This document shows, piece by piece, positions 51,600 through 60,317 of a stretch of DNA of 64,000 nucleotides. Source of the stretch: Actinacidiphila acididurans (GTDB taxonomy: Bacteria; Actinomycetota; Actinomycetes; Streptomycetales; Streptomycetaceae); assembly GCF_016918855.1 (NCBI RefSeq), contig NZ_JADKYB010000003.1, positions 1 through 64,000 on the forward strand. The letters run 5' to 3'. How positions within the stretch are numbered: position 1 is the stretch's first letter; every line of letters starts with the position of its first letter. The notes under the pieces were generated by a model. The model was not told the DNA's origin. It worked only from the letters and a program-made list of their open reading frames with translations, and searched no databases. The position numbers and the translations under genes are program-made.

Positions 51600-51654
51600 C
51601 GTTAACGCACCGATGCCCGCGGATCGCGGCCGATCATCTACGTTATCGTTAACG
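51600..51654. promoter_or_regulatory. Paired CGTTAACG palindromes, LacI operators
   Basis: CGTTAACG occurs at 51600-51607 and 51647-51654, 47 bp apart, with CGTTATCG (51641-51648) overlapping the second. They lie between the divergent PMI and binding-protein genes, 20-80 bp upstream of the PMI start. Confidence 0.65.
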
Positions 51655-51866
51655 TACACGAGCGGCGGAGCTCCGGCCACCGCCCGGTGCCGGAGCCGCC
51701 GGCGGGGACCACCCGTGCGGCGAGTCCCATCCGACTGACGCCGACACCACCGAGCAGGCGAGGAAATACGGGCGCGCCGAGCGGCACCTGCATACTGCTG
51801 CGGAAAGAGAAATCACAATGATTTCGAGCAGCGAGCGGGCTCGCCCCGGCTGATTTCGGAGACGGT

Positions 51867-53162
51867 ATGACGATGTGTGTGCGGCGTCTGTGGTGGCTCG
51901 CCGGAATCATCGCTGTCAGCGGCCTGCTCGTCTCGTGCGGGCGTTCCGTGAACGGAAACGGCGCCGGGCCGGACACCGGCGACCGGGGGCCGATCACGTA
52001 TGTCCAGGGCAAGGACAACACCGGCGTCCTGAAAACCATCATCGCGCAGTGGAATTCCCTGCACCCGGACGAGAAGGTCACGCTCAAGGAGCAGTCGGAC
52101 AACGCCGACGAACAGCACGACGACCTCGTCCAGCACTTCCGGGCCAAGGACCCCGGCTACGACGTGGTCGGCGTCGATGTGATCTGGACCCCGGAGTTCG
52201 CGGCGCAGCGGTGGCTCGAACCGCTCACCGGCGCCTTCGCCGTCGACACCGGGCCCCTGCTGCCCGCGTCCGTGGAGGCCGCCTCCTACCGGGGAACCCT
52301 CTACGCGGCTCCCGGCACCACGGACGGCGGCATGCTCTACTACCGGACGGACCTGGTGCCGAAACCGCCGACCACGTGGGCGGAGTTGACCGCGGACTGC
52401 CGTATCGCGCGGGCGCATCACATCGGCTGCTACGCGGGTCAGTTCGCGCCGTACGAAGGGCTGACCGTGAACGTCTCCGAAGCGATCTACTCCGCCGGCG
52501 GCACGATCCTCACCCCGGACGGGAGCAGGGCCGACGTGGACACGCCCCACGCCGCGAAAGGGCTGTCCTTCCTCGTCGACGGTTTCCGCACCGGGGACAT
52601 CCCGAAAGAGGCCCTCACCTTCCAGGAAGAACAAGGACGGAAGGCATTCGAGGCGGGACAGCTCCTCTTCCTTCGCAACTGGTCGTACGTCTACAACCTC
52701 GCGGCCAATGACCCCACCTCGCGGGTGAAGGGGAAATTCGCCGTCACCCGCGAGCCCGGCCCATCGGGCCCCGGCGTGAGCACACTCGGCGGACACAGTC
52801 TCGGACTGAGCGTCTACTCCAAGCACAAGGCGACCGCCCTGGATTTCATGAAGTTCTACGAAAGCCCGCAGATCCAGCGTGAGTTGCTCGTCAAGGGGGC
52901 ATACGCCCCGGTGCTGAAATCCCTCTACACCGACCCGAAGCTGCTGGCCGATCCCGCTCTGGGTTACCTGCGCACCCTCGGGGAGAGCCTTGCCACCGCC
53001 AGGACCCGCCCGGCCACACCGTTCTACCCGGGTGTCACGTCGGCCGTTCAGGAGAACGCGTTCGCGGCACTCAAGGGCAATCTGTCCGTGGCCCAGGCAC
53101 TCACGTACATGCAGGCGCAGATCAACTCGGCGCTCCACGGCTACCAGGGAGCCTCCAAGTGA
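51867..53162 (+). CDS. Orphan sugar-binding lipoprotein (SBP family 1)
   Basis: 431 aa; GGAG lies five bases before the ATG (a second ATG two codons on is possible). Lipobox LLVSC. Family 1 fold close to trehalose/maltose-type receptors (QGKDNTGVLKTIIAQWNSLH, DPGYDVVGVDVIWTPEFAAQ, LLFLRNWSYVYNLAANDPTS). No permease gene is adjacent: a glutamine amidotransferase follows 12 bp later. It must work with a distant transporter or be a sensor/relic. Confidence 0.88.
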   Translation: MTMCVRRLWWLAGIIAVSGLLVSCGRSVNGNGAGPDTGDRGPITYVQGKDNTGVLKTIIAQWNSLHPDEKVTLKEQSDNADEQHDDLVQHFRAKDPGYDVVGVDVIWTPEFAAQRWLEPLTGAFAVDTGPLLPASVEAASYRGTLYAAPGTTDGGMLYYRTDLVPKPPTTWAELTADCRIARAHHIGCYAGQFAPYEGLTVNVSEAIYSAGGTILTPDGSRADVDTPHAAKGLSFLVDGFRTGDIPKEALTFQEEQGRKAFEAGQLLFLRNWSYVYNLAANDPTSRVKGKFAVTREPGPSGPGVSTLGGHSLGLSVYSKHKATALDFMKFYESPQIQRELLVKGAYAPVLKSLYTDPKLLADPALGYLRTLGESLATARTRPATPFYPGVTSAVQENAFAALKGNLSVAQALTYMQAQINSALHGYQGASK

Positions 53163-53174
53163 AGGCAGAGGACC

Positions 53175-54044
53175 ATGTGTCGCCTGTTCGGCCTCAGTAG
53201 CGCGCCGCTGCGCACCCACGCGACCTTCTGGCTGCTGGACGCCCCGGACAGCCTCAGCCGGCAAAGCCACCGCGATCCCGACGGGACCGGCCTGGGGTAT
53301 TTCGCGGCGGACGGCGTCCCGCACGTCGACAAGGCACCGCTGGCCGCCTACCGCGACCGTGCGTTCGCCGAGGAGGCCCGGGAGGTGGAGTCGACGACCT
53401 TCGTCGCCCATGTGCGCTTCGCCTCGACCGGCAGCCTGGACATGCGCAACACCCATCCCTTCGAACAGGACGGGCGGCTCTTCGCCCACAACGGGGTGAT
53501 CGAGGGCCTCGGCGAACTCGACGACCACCTGGGCGAGGACCGGTCCCTGGTCCGGGGCGACACCGATTCCGAGCGGCTCTTCGCCCTGATCACCCGGGAG
53601 ACCCGGCGGCACGGCGGTGACGTCACCGCGGGCATCCGGCAGGCCGCCGGGTGGATCGCCGCGAACCTTCCCGTCTACGCCCTGAACCTGATCCTCATCA
53701 CCCCGCGGGAACTGTGGGCGCTGCGCTACCCGGACACCCACGACCTGTACGTCCTCGAGCGCCCGGCCGGCGGCCAGCACGGCGGCCGGCATCTCGACCA
53801 CAGCGGAAGCCACGGCCGTATGCGCGTCCACTCGGCGCACCTCGCCGACCACCCCGCTGTCGTCGTCGCCAGCGAGCGCATGGACGACAATCCCCACTGG
53901 CGCCGGATGGAGCCCGGCGAACTGCTCCACGTCGAGGCCGACCTGCACGTCAGCCACGAGGTCGTCCTGCCGGATCCCCCGGCACACCGGCTCACGCTCG
54001 ACGACCTGCAGCCCGACGCGGCGACCTCCCAAAAGGCCACCTAG
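53175..54044 (+). CDS. Class II glutamine amidotransferase (GATase_4)
   Basis: 289 aa. N-terminal nucleophile Cys2 (MCRLFGLSSAPL), then FVAHVRFASTG, NTHPFEQDGRLFAHNGVIEG, all class II (Ntn) glutaminase motifs. Stand-alone family relatives such as EgtC hydrolyse gamma-glutamyl bonds; the substrate here is unknown. Same strand as, and 12 bp after, the binding-protein gene, an unusual pairing. Confidence 0.88.
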   Translation: MCRLFGLSSAPLRTHATFWLLDAPDSLSRQSHRDPDGTGLGYFAADGVPHVDKAPLAAYRDRAFAEEAREVESTTFVAHVRFASTGSLDMRNTHPFEQDGRLFAHNGVIEGLGELDDHLGEDRSLVRGDTDSERLFALITRETRRHGGDVTAGIRQAAGWIAANLPVYALNLILITPRELWALRYPDTHDLYVLERPAGGQHGGRHLDHSGSHGRMRVHSAHLADHPAVVVASERMDDNPHWRRMEPGELLHVEADLHVSHEVVLPDPPAHRLTLDDLQPDAATSQKAT

Positions 54045-54069
54045 CGTTCCGTTCTGATCGAGCCGACGG

Positions 54070-54477
54070 TCAGGGCGAGGGCGGCAGGGGCGCGGCCGAA
54101 GCGTCGGTCGCGGCGTCGGCGCGGCGGTTGGCCCGGTCGATCTCGGCCATGTGCTCCTCGGCCCAGGCGCGCACCGCGGCGAGCGGCCCGTCCAGCGACA
54201 GGCCCAGCGGCGTGAGCCGGTAGTGCACGCGCGGCGGCACCGTCGGCTCGACGCGGCGCACGGCAAGTCCGTCCCGTACCAGGTTCTGCAACGTCGCCGA
54301 GAGCATCTTGTGCGACACCCCCGGCATCCGGCGCTGGAGTTCCGCGAACCGCACCTCGTCCGGCGCGGCCTCCGCCAGCACCTTCACCGCCATGGACATC
54401 CACTTCGTGCCGATGCGGTCCAGGAGCCGCCGCGTCGGGCACAGCGGGTCGAACAGGTCACCGCGGGCACCGGACAC
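54070..54477 (-). CDS. HxlR-family regulator
   Basis: 135 aa from the GTG at 54477, chosen for the GGGAGGGG ribosome site. The frame allows a GTG at 54585 that would add a Gly/Arg-rich 36-residue leader. HxlR core: DLFDPLCPTRRLLDRIGTKW, RFAELQRRMPGVSHKMLSAT, YRLTPLGLSLDGPLAAVRAW. The single Cys in PLCPT is typical of redox- or electrophile-sensing members. Divergent from an alpha/beta hydrolase. Confidence 0.85.
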   Translation of the reverse strand: MSGARGDLFDPLCPTRRLLDRIGTKWMSMAVKVLAEAAPDEVRFAELQRRMPGVSHKMLSATLQNLVRDGLAVRRVEPTVPPRVHYRLTPLGLSLDGPLAAVRAWAEEHMAEIDRANRRADAATDASAAPLPPSP

Positions 54478-54653
54478 CGGCCCCTCCCGCCGACCGTCCC
54501 CGCCGGGTCCCTCCGCTGTGCGGCCCTGCGCCCGGGGGCCGTTCGCGCGGCCCGAGGCCCCGTGTCCGGGCGGTGGGATGGTCACCTCGCGCTCACCACC
54601 TGACGTGTCGGTGCGTTCTTGGGCGAGTCAGCGTAGTCGCCTAACGTGAGGTT

Positions 54654-54668
54654 GTCACCAAAGGTGAC
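54654..54668. promoter_or_regulatory. HxlR operator palindrome
   Basis: GTCACCAAAGGTGAC, perfect 6-bp arms with a 3-bp spacer, sits about 35 bp before the hydrolase ATG in the HxlR/hydrolase gap. Confidence 0.6.
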
Positions 54669-54702
54669 CACTCCCACCACTTATGCCTGCACCGGAGTTG
54701 CC

Positions 54703-55614
54703 ATGAGCACGGCCTTCCCGCCTGCCGCCGTCCCGCCGTCCGCCGGCATCGAGACCCGCCGCGTCACCGCGAACGGCGTCGAGCTGAACGTCGCCCTCGC
54801 CGGCGACGGCCCCGCCGTCCTGCTGCTGCACGGCTTCCCCCACACCTGGCAGGTATGGACGCACGTGATCGGCGCGCTGGCGCCCGCGCACCGGGTGATC
54901 GCCCCGGACCTGCGCGGCTTCGGCGCGAGCCAGCGGGCCGCGGACGGATACGGCGCCGGCACCCTCGCCGCCGACGCCGAGGCGCTGCTCGCCGAGCTCG
55001 GCGAAACCTCCGCCGATGTGGTCGCCATCGACGCGGGCACACCGCCCGCCTTCCTGCTCGGACTGCAACGCCCCGCCCTCGTACGCCGCCTGGTGCTCAT
55101 GGAGTCGCTGCTGGGCCGGCTCGCCGGCGCGGAGTCGTTCCTGTCGGCCGGCCCGCCCTGGTGGTTCGGCTTCCACGCCGCCCCCGCGGCACCGCCCGTG
55201 CCCGGGGCGGACGCCGGGTACGGACTCGCCGAGTCCGTACTGCTCGGCCACGAGGCGGAGTACGTCGGCTGGTTCCTGGCCCAGGGCACGCTCGGTGAAG
55301 GCGTCGCACCCGAGATCCGCGACGCCTTTGTCGCCGCGTACACCGGCCGCGAGTCCCTGCGCTGCGCCTTCTCCTACTACCGCGCGCTGCCCACCGGCGC
55401 CGCACAGATCGCCGCCGCCACCGCCCGCTCCCGGCTGACCGTCCCCACCCTGGCGATCGGCGCCCACCCCGTCGGGGACGCGCTGGCCCGGCAGCTCGCT
55501 CCGGTCACCGACGACCTGACCTCACACCTGCTCGCCGATACCGGCCACATCATCCCGCTGCACCGCCCGGCCGCCCTGCTCGACCTTCTCCTGCCCTTCC
55601 TCGCGGTCGGGTGA
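54703..55614 (+). CDS. Epoxide-hydrolase-like alpha/beta hydrolase
   Basis: 303 aa from the ATG at 54703. VLLLHGFPHTWQVWTHVIGA and RVIAPDLRGFGAS are typical of the epoxide hydrolase/dehalogenase branch. The nucleophile elbow reads DVVAIDAGTPPAF: an aspartate takes the place of the usual Ser and the residue after it is Ala not Trp. Late His in TGHIIPLH. The 3' end overlaps the convergent acetyltransferase gene by 93 bp. Likely a detoxification enzyme under the divergent HxlR. Confidence 0.83.
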   Translation: MSTAFPPAAVPPSAGIETRRVTANGVELNVALAGDGPAVLLLHGFPHTWQVWTHVIGALAPAHRVIAPDLRGFGASQRAADGYGAGTLAADAEALLAELGETSADVVAIDAGTPPAFLLGLQRPALVRRLVLMESLLGRLAGAESFLSAGPPWWFGFHAAPAAPPVPGADAGYGLAESVLLGHEAEYVGWFLAQGTLGEGVAPEIRDAFVAAYTGRESLRCAFSYYRALPTGAAQIAAATARSRLTVPTLAIGAHPVGDALARQLAPVTDDLTSHLLADTGHIIPLHRPAALLDLLLPFLAVG

Positions 55615-56166
55615 GGCGGCGACCTGGAGCTTCGAGTCCGGCTTCCAGTCCCGGACGAGGAGCCCGAGCAGCACCTCGTCCAGGAACTCGCCCATCACCC
55701 AGGCCGAGGAGCGCAGCACGCCCTCGCGGACGAAGCCGTTGCGCTCGGCGGAGCGCAGCATCGCGGCGTTGTCCGCGAGCGTCTCGATCTGCAGCCGGTG
55801 CAGGCCGCGCACGACGAAGCCGTAGTGACACAGCACCGCGACCACGTCGGTGCCGTAGCCCTTGCCACGGAAGGACGGCCGCAGCCCCAGCCCGACGTGT
55901 GCGGACCGGTGGTGGGTGTCGATGCCCCACAGCGTCGCGGTGCCCACCAGCGTGCCGCCCTCCAACTCCACCACGGAGAACCGGACGTGCCCCTGTTCCG
56001 TGTCGTCCGCCACGAGCCGCGGATCCTTCGCGCCGGGCGCGATCGGCCGCCACGGCCCGCTCTCGGCCCGCGAGGAGTTGACCACGTCGTCGTACAGCTC
56101 GGCCCGCAGGATCGGGATGTCGTCCTCGTGCCGGGCCCTGAGCCCGACCTTGCCGCCTCGTAGCAT
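55522..56166 (-). CDS. GNAT acetyltransferase
   Basis: 214 aa. VGLRARHEDDIPILRAELYD, GLGLRPSFRGKGYGTDVVAV (RGKGYG acetyl-CoA loop), LHRLQIETLADNAAMLRSAE. The last ~30 residues (GQEKVEQGGRAVQRDDVAG) are antisense to the hydrolase C-terminus and unlike the family, so the protein probably gained a tail by stop-codon loss. Confidence 0.84.
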   Translation of the reverse strand: MLRGGKVGLRARHEDDIPILRAELYDDVVNSSRAESGPWRPIAPGAKDPRLVADDTEQGHVRFSVVELEGGTLVGTATLWGIDTHHRSAHVGLGLRPSFRGKGYGTDVVAVLCHYGFVVRGLHRLQIETLADNAAMLRSAERNGFVREGVLRSSAWVMGEFLDEVLLGLLVRDWKPDSKLQVAASPDREEGQEKVEQGGRAVQRDDVAGIGEQV

Positions 56167-56323
56167 GCGAGCTTCCTATCCGTCCGCCCCGGCCTGCGGC
56201 AAACCAATATGCGGTCACCCCGGTCGCTGCGGCGGCGGCAGCGGATGAGGCTCCGCGTGAGCAGCCGGGGCGGCTCCCCGTTCTGGGAGTCGCCCCGGAG
56301 ACGTCCGCGCTCAGGTGCCCGGA

Positions 56324-57118
56324 TCAGATCAGCTGGACGCCTGCGCGTCCGTGCTCGATGAAGAACTTCTGGGCGTCGAAGCCCGGGGCGCCGGGGCGGC
56401 TGACGTACTGGACGTCGTGCTGGACCGCGGTCATGCCGGTCGGGGTGAACTCCGACTTGATGTAGCCGCGCAGGCCGTCGACGTACTTCACCCACGGGTT
56501 CTTCAGCCAGTTGTTCTTCGTGGCCGCGCTGCCGGGGTCGTCACCGGTCGACGTGATCGACGTGGCGATGAACTCCGTGCCCACGATCGGGCTGCCGGCG
56601 TTCGGCACCTCGAGCAGGGCGTCCAGGACGATGGTCCAGTTCATGTCGCCGGTCAGGATCACCGGCTGGAACCCGGGCTCGTAGTACGCGCCGTAGATGC
56701 GGTTCCGGGTGGGGCTGGAGGCGGGGGATGTCGCCGAGCTGCTGGCCCTGGGCGATGACGTTCCAGCGCGCGCCGTACTGGTTGATCCCGTCGATCAGCC
56801 AGGCCTCCTGCTCGTTGCCGAGGCGCGAGATCACCGGGTCGTTGTCCGCGGTGCGGTACTGGCGGCTGTCCAGCATGTCGATCTGGCGCAGGTCGCCCAC
56901 GGGGAACCGCCAGCAGACCTTCATCGACGAACCCGTCGGCTTGGCGAGCCTGGTCGGCATGCTCTCCCACCACGCCTGGTACGTAAAGCCGGCCCGGGTG
57001 CGCTGCGATGCCGTCGCGATGCCGCCCTTGTAGTCGTTGGTGACCTTGTGATCGGGTCCAGTGGCTTCAAGGCCAGGCGGGTCCACAGGACGACGGAGGT
57101 CGAGTCGGGATCACCCAT
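56324..57118 (-). pseudogene. Broken PhoD-type alkaline phosphatase
   Basis: Three pieces in order: SGDPDSTSVVLWTRLALKPL-like start (about 57118-57050), then PDHKVTNDYKGGIATASQRT through MLDSRQYRTADNDPVISRLG and EAWLIDGINQYGARWNVIAQ (about 57050-56720), then a frameshift to MILTGDMNWTIVLDALLEVP through PGAPGFDAQKFFIEHGRAGV (56662-56324). Most of the domain between the first two pieces is deleted, including the first metal ligands. PhoD enzymes are Tat-exported phosphodiesterases; this copy is dead. Confidence 0.8.
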
Positions 57119-57188
57119 TCAGGACTCAACGCCCCTCGACGAGGAGGGACCCCGTGAACGTAGCCACGCCCGACCCGGCCGTCGCTCA

Positions 57189-57665
57189 TCAGTCCCAGGC
57201 GTTGAAGAGCACTCCGCCCAGCGTGGTGATGCCGTGGCGACGAACTTCGCGCCACTCGCTTGGGGTCAGGACCGAGGTGTCGAGGTCCGAGAGAGGCGTG
57301 GTGAGCTGCGCCCGGCTGAGCACGAGGAACCCCAGGTGGGCGAATGCGCCGGCCCACTGTGGTGGTGCGAGGAACTCTTCGGTGTACCAGTCCCGGCGCT
57401 CCTGGGCGAATGCGATCCAGGGGTGATAGGCGTGACAAAGGATGATGTGCTCGCCCGTGTCATCGATGACCGTCGCGGTATGGAATGTGCGAGGGTAGCG
57501 CTGTTTCTCGCACTCACCCACCTTGCCTCCGGCGGCACGGGCGGCTGCGTACAGCGCGGAGCGCAGGGTTCGAAGATCGGTCTCGGGCAGCGGCCCGTCC
57601 TCCGGGCGGAAGAAGCCCGACGCTCCCCGCGGAAGGGTGAAGCCCGCGTCCTCGTCGTTGACCAT
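57189..57665 (-). CDS. Conserved hypothetical protein
   Basis: 158 aa, protein-like (PRTFHTATVIDDTGEHIILC, WYTEEFLAPPQWAGAFAHLG). No family recognised; the length and pattern resemble orphan immunity-type proteins of Streptomyces, without proof. No partner. Confidence 0.65.
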   Translation of the reverse strand: MVNDEDAGFTLPRGASGFFRPEDGPLPETDLRTLRSALYAAARAAGGKVGECEKQRYPRTFHTATVIDDTGEHIILCHAYHPWIAFAQERRDWYTEEFLAPPQWAGAFAHLGFLVLSRAQLTTPLSDLDTSVLTPSEWREVRRHGITTLGGVLFNAWD

Positions 57666-57784
57666 GTGCTCATCTTGCCCATGACTTCTGGCGGGTGCTG
57701 AGCTGCGGCGCTGTGCCGTGCGGCGTGGCTTTGTTCCGGCGAACGCTCAAACCCGTGCCCGTAGGCCGCGGCCGCGACGCGGAG

Positions 57785-58681
57785 TCATCGCAACGGCTCG
57801 GTGGCGTGTGCCGGAACCGGGTCCGCGCTCGGGGGTGCGAGGAAGTCGAGGAGCAGGCGGAGGGCCGAGTCCGAGGGGGAGCCGGCTTCGGCGCTGTACA
57901 TGAGAATCCACTGGCCGGAGTCGTCGGGCATGTGCAGGGATTCGAAGGACAGGTCGAGCGGGCCGACCAGGGGGTGGTGGAAGGACTTGGTGCCGCAGAC
58001 GCAGTTGTGCACCGGGTGGCGCTGCCAGAGCGTGGCGAACTCGGGGCTCTTCAAGAGCAGTTCACCGATGAGCTCGGCGAACCGCCGGTCGTCGGAGTAG
58101 CGCCCGGCCATGAGCCGCAGGGAGGACACCGCGCGCTTGGCCTCCTCCTCCCAGCGCGGGTAGAGCTCGCGCGTGTGCGGGTCGAGGAACAGCAGGCGTT
58201 GCAGGTTGGGACGGTCGCAGTGGCTGTCCGGAGCCGCGAAGTCGAGGTGGCCGGCGATCAGGGCGTGGCCCGCGGGGTTCCAGGCGAGGATGTCGCTGCG
58301 CCGGTCGAGGACGATCGCGGGGACCGTGCCCATCGCGCCGATCAGCTGCCTGGTACCGGGCCTGGCGCAGGCCGGGCGTTCCGGCGGGCGCCGCCCGGTA
58401 CGGGAGGGCCGCGCGAGGTTTCGCAGGTGGGCATGCTCGTCGTCGCTCAGTTGCAGGGCGTGCGCCAGCGCGTCCAGTACCGCCGCCGAGGCGTTGTTGC
58501 TCTGCCCCTGCTCCAGCCGGGTGTAGTACGCCGCGCTCACCCCGGCCAGCCGCGCGAGCTCCTCGCGGCGCAGCCCCGGAACGCGGCGCCGTGCCCCGTA
58601 CGACACCAGTCCGACGTCCTCGGGCCGCAGCCGCGCCCGGCGGGTGCGCAGGAATTCACCGAGTCCCATGGGTGCGTCCAT
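57785..58681 (-). CDS. XRE regulator with MmyB-like ligand domain
   Basis: 298 aa from the ATG at 58681. XRE helix-turn-helix PGLRREELARLAGVSAAYYT. The C-terminal half is the PAS-like MmyB domain (ILAWNPAGHALIAGHLDFAA, LRLMAGRYSDDRRFAELIGE, WQRHPVHNCVCGTKSFHHPL), which binds fatty-acid-like ligands in studied cases. These regulators nearly always sit divergent from the dehydrogenase or transporter they control, here an MFS exporter. Confidence 0.9.
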   Translation of the reverse strand: MDAPMGLGEFLRTRRARLRPEDVGLVSYGARRRVPGLRREELARLAGVSAAYYTRLEQGQSNNASAAVLDALAHALQLSDDEHAHLRNLARPSRTGRRPPERPACARPGTRQLIGAMGTVPAIVLDRRSDILAWNPAGHALIAGHLDFAAPDSHCDRPNLQRLLFLDPHTRELYPRWEEEAKRAVSSLRLMAGRYSDDRRFAELIGELLLKSPEFATLWQRHPVHNCVCGTKSFHHPLVGPLDLSFESLHMPDDSGQWILMYSAEAGSPSDSALRLLLDFLAPPSADPVPAHATEPLR

Positions 58682-58741
58682 ACCGATCAGTATCGCGCCG
58701 GGCAACCGGGCGCGCGGGAGCCGATCCTCCCCCTGCCCGTG

Positions 58742-58760
58742 GTAGGAACGGCGGTCCTAC
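58742..58760. promoter_or_regulatory. Inverted repeat between XRE and MFS genes
   Basis: GTAGGA-N7-TCCTAC, perfect 6-bp arms, lies in the middle of the divergent gap and is the best operator candidate for the XRE regulator. Confidence 0.5.
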
Positions 58761-58860
58761 GCACGCGATGCGTACGTAACAAAAGGGACTGGCTGCGTTT
58801 CCCGGGCCTTCGCAGACTCTCGCTCAGCGTGATGGCCGAAGGCGAGAGGGAGTTCAGACG

Positions 58861-60315
58861 ATGTCGACAGTGAACGACGTGTCAGCGGCAAGGCCGCCGG
58901 CCCCACCGGAGCGACTCACCCGGCGCCTCGGGCTGGTCCTCGCGGTGCTGCTCGTCTCGCAGTTCATGCTTGCCGTGGACTTCTCGATCCTGAACGTCGC
59001 GCTCCCGGTCATCGGCAAGGGGCTCGGCTTCTCGTTGGGCAACCTCCAGTGGATCGGCACCGCGTTCGCGCTCGCCGCCGCCGGGTGCACCCTGCTGTTC
59101 GGCCGGATCGCCGACATCGTCGGCCGGCGGCGGCTGTTCCTGGCCGGGCTGGCCGTCCTGGGCGCGGCCTCACTGGTCGGCGGGCTGGCGGTCAACCCCG
59201 AGATGCTGATCGCCGCCCGGGTCGCGCAGGGCCTGGCCACGGCCGCCGTGACCCCCGCCGGCCTGTCGCTGCTGACGTCGTCCTTCCCCGAGGGGCCGCT
59301 GCGGGAAAAGGCGCTCGGGCTGAACGGCGCGCTGATGTCCGCCGGCTTCACCACCGGCGCCGTGCTCGGCGGAGTACTGACCGAACTGATCGGCTGGCGC
59401 TGGTCGTTCTTCATCAACGTGCCGGTGGCGCTGGCCGTATTGATCGTCGCCCCCACGGTGATCGCCGAGAGCCGCGGCGACCACCGCGCCCGGCTCGACG
59501 TACCGGGCGCTCTGACCGTGACCATCGGCCTGCTGTCCCTCGTCTACGGTCTGACCAGGGCGGGCGAGCACGGCTTCGGTGACTCCTGGGCGCTGATCGG
59601 TCTGATCGTGGGAGCGGTGCTGCTGGTGGCGTTCTACGTCGTGGAGAAGGGCTCGCCGCAACCGCTCGTGCCGGTACGGATCCTGCGCCGCCGCACGGTC
59701 GTCTTCGGCAACCTGGCCGGGCTGCTGGCCTTTGTCACCGAGACTTCCCTGGTCTTCCTGATGACCCTCTACCTCCAGAAGGTGCTGGGTTTCTCCGCGC
59801 TCGCCGCCGGCCTGTCCTTCGGCGTCCTGGGCCTTGGCACCGTCGCCGGCGGTGTCGCCGCGTCCCGGGTGATCGGGCGGATCGGCGCCACACCCACCCT
59901 GGTGGCCGGCGGGCTGGTTCAGGCTGCGGCCACGGCGGCGCTGGTCGGCCTCGGCGACAGCCGGAGCTGGATGTGGCTGCTGCTGACCGCCACCTTCGTC
60001 GGCGGCGTCGGCAACATGCTGGTGATCGTCGGCTTCATGGTGACCGCCACCTCCGGCCTGCCCGACACCGAGCAGGGCATGGCCACCGGCATCGCCACCA
60101 TGAGCCAGCAGGTCGGCATCACCATGGGCACGCCGATCATGAGCGCCGTCGTCACCGCGCACGTCGGCACATCGACCGACCAGCACGTGATTCTCGACGG
60201 CATCAGCACCGCCGTCCTGGTCAACGCGGCCCTCGTGCTCGCCGGCGCGGTCCTGGCCGCCCTCTTCCTACGGACGGGGAAGCGCGCCTCCGCCGAGGCC
60301 GGCGAGGGCTCGTAG
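58861..60315 (+). CDS. MFS drug exporter, DHA2 (14-TM) family
   Basis: 484 aa. Fourteen membrane segments; loop motif LLFGRIADIVGRRRLFLAGL (MFS motif A), FMLAVDFSILNVALPVI (motif D1), SAGFTTGAVLGGVLTELIGW (motif C of exporters). EmrB/QacA type, proton-driven export of drugs or own metabolites. Divergent XRE-MmyB regulator with an inverted repeat between them. Confidence 0.9.
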   Translation: MSTVNDVSAARPPAPPERLTRRLGLVLAVLLVSQFMLAVDFSILNVALPVIGKGLGFSLGNLQWIGTAFALAAAGCTLLFGRIADIVGRRRLFLAGLAVLGAASLVGGLAVNPEMLIAARVAQGLATAAVTPAGLSLLTSSFPEGPLREKALGLNGALMSAGFTTGAVLGGVLTELIGWRWSFFINVPVALAVLIVAPTVIAESRGDHRARLDVPGALTVTIGLLSLVYGLTRAGEHGFGDSWALIGLIVGAVLLVAFYVVEKGSPQPLVPVRILRRRTVVFGNLAGLLAFVTETSLVFLMTLYLQKVLGFSALAAGLSFGVLGLGTVAGGVAASRVIGRIGATPTLVAGGLVQAAATAALVGLGDSRSWMWLLLTATFVGGVGNMLVIVGFMVTATSGLPDTEQGMATGIATMSQQVGITMGTPIMSAVVTAHVGTSTDQHVILDGISTAVLVNAALVLAGAVLAALFLRTGKRASAEAGEGS

Positions 60316-60317
60316 CG

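Noticed and set aside
51813..54266. 817-codon minus-strand frame opposite the receptor and amidotransferase genes
   Set aside because: Spans two real plus-strand genes and has no recognisable domain.
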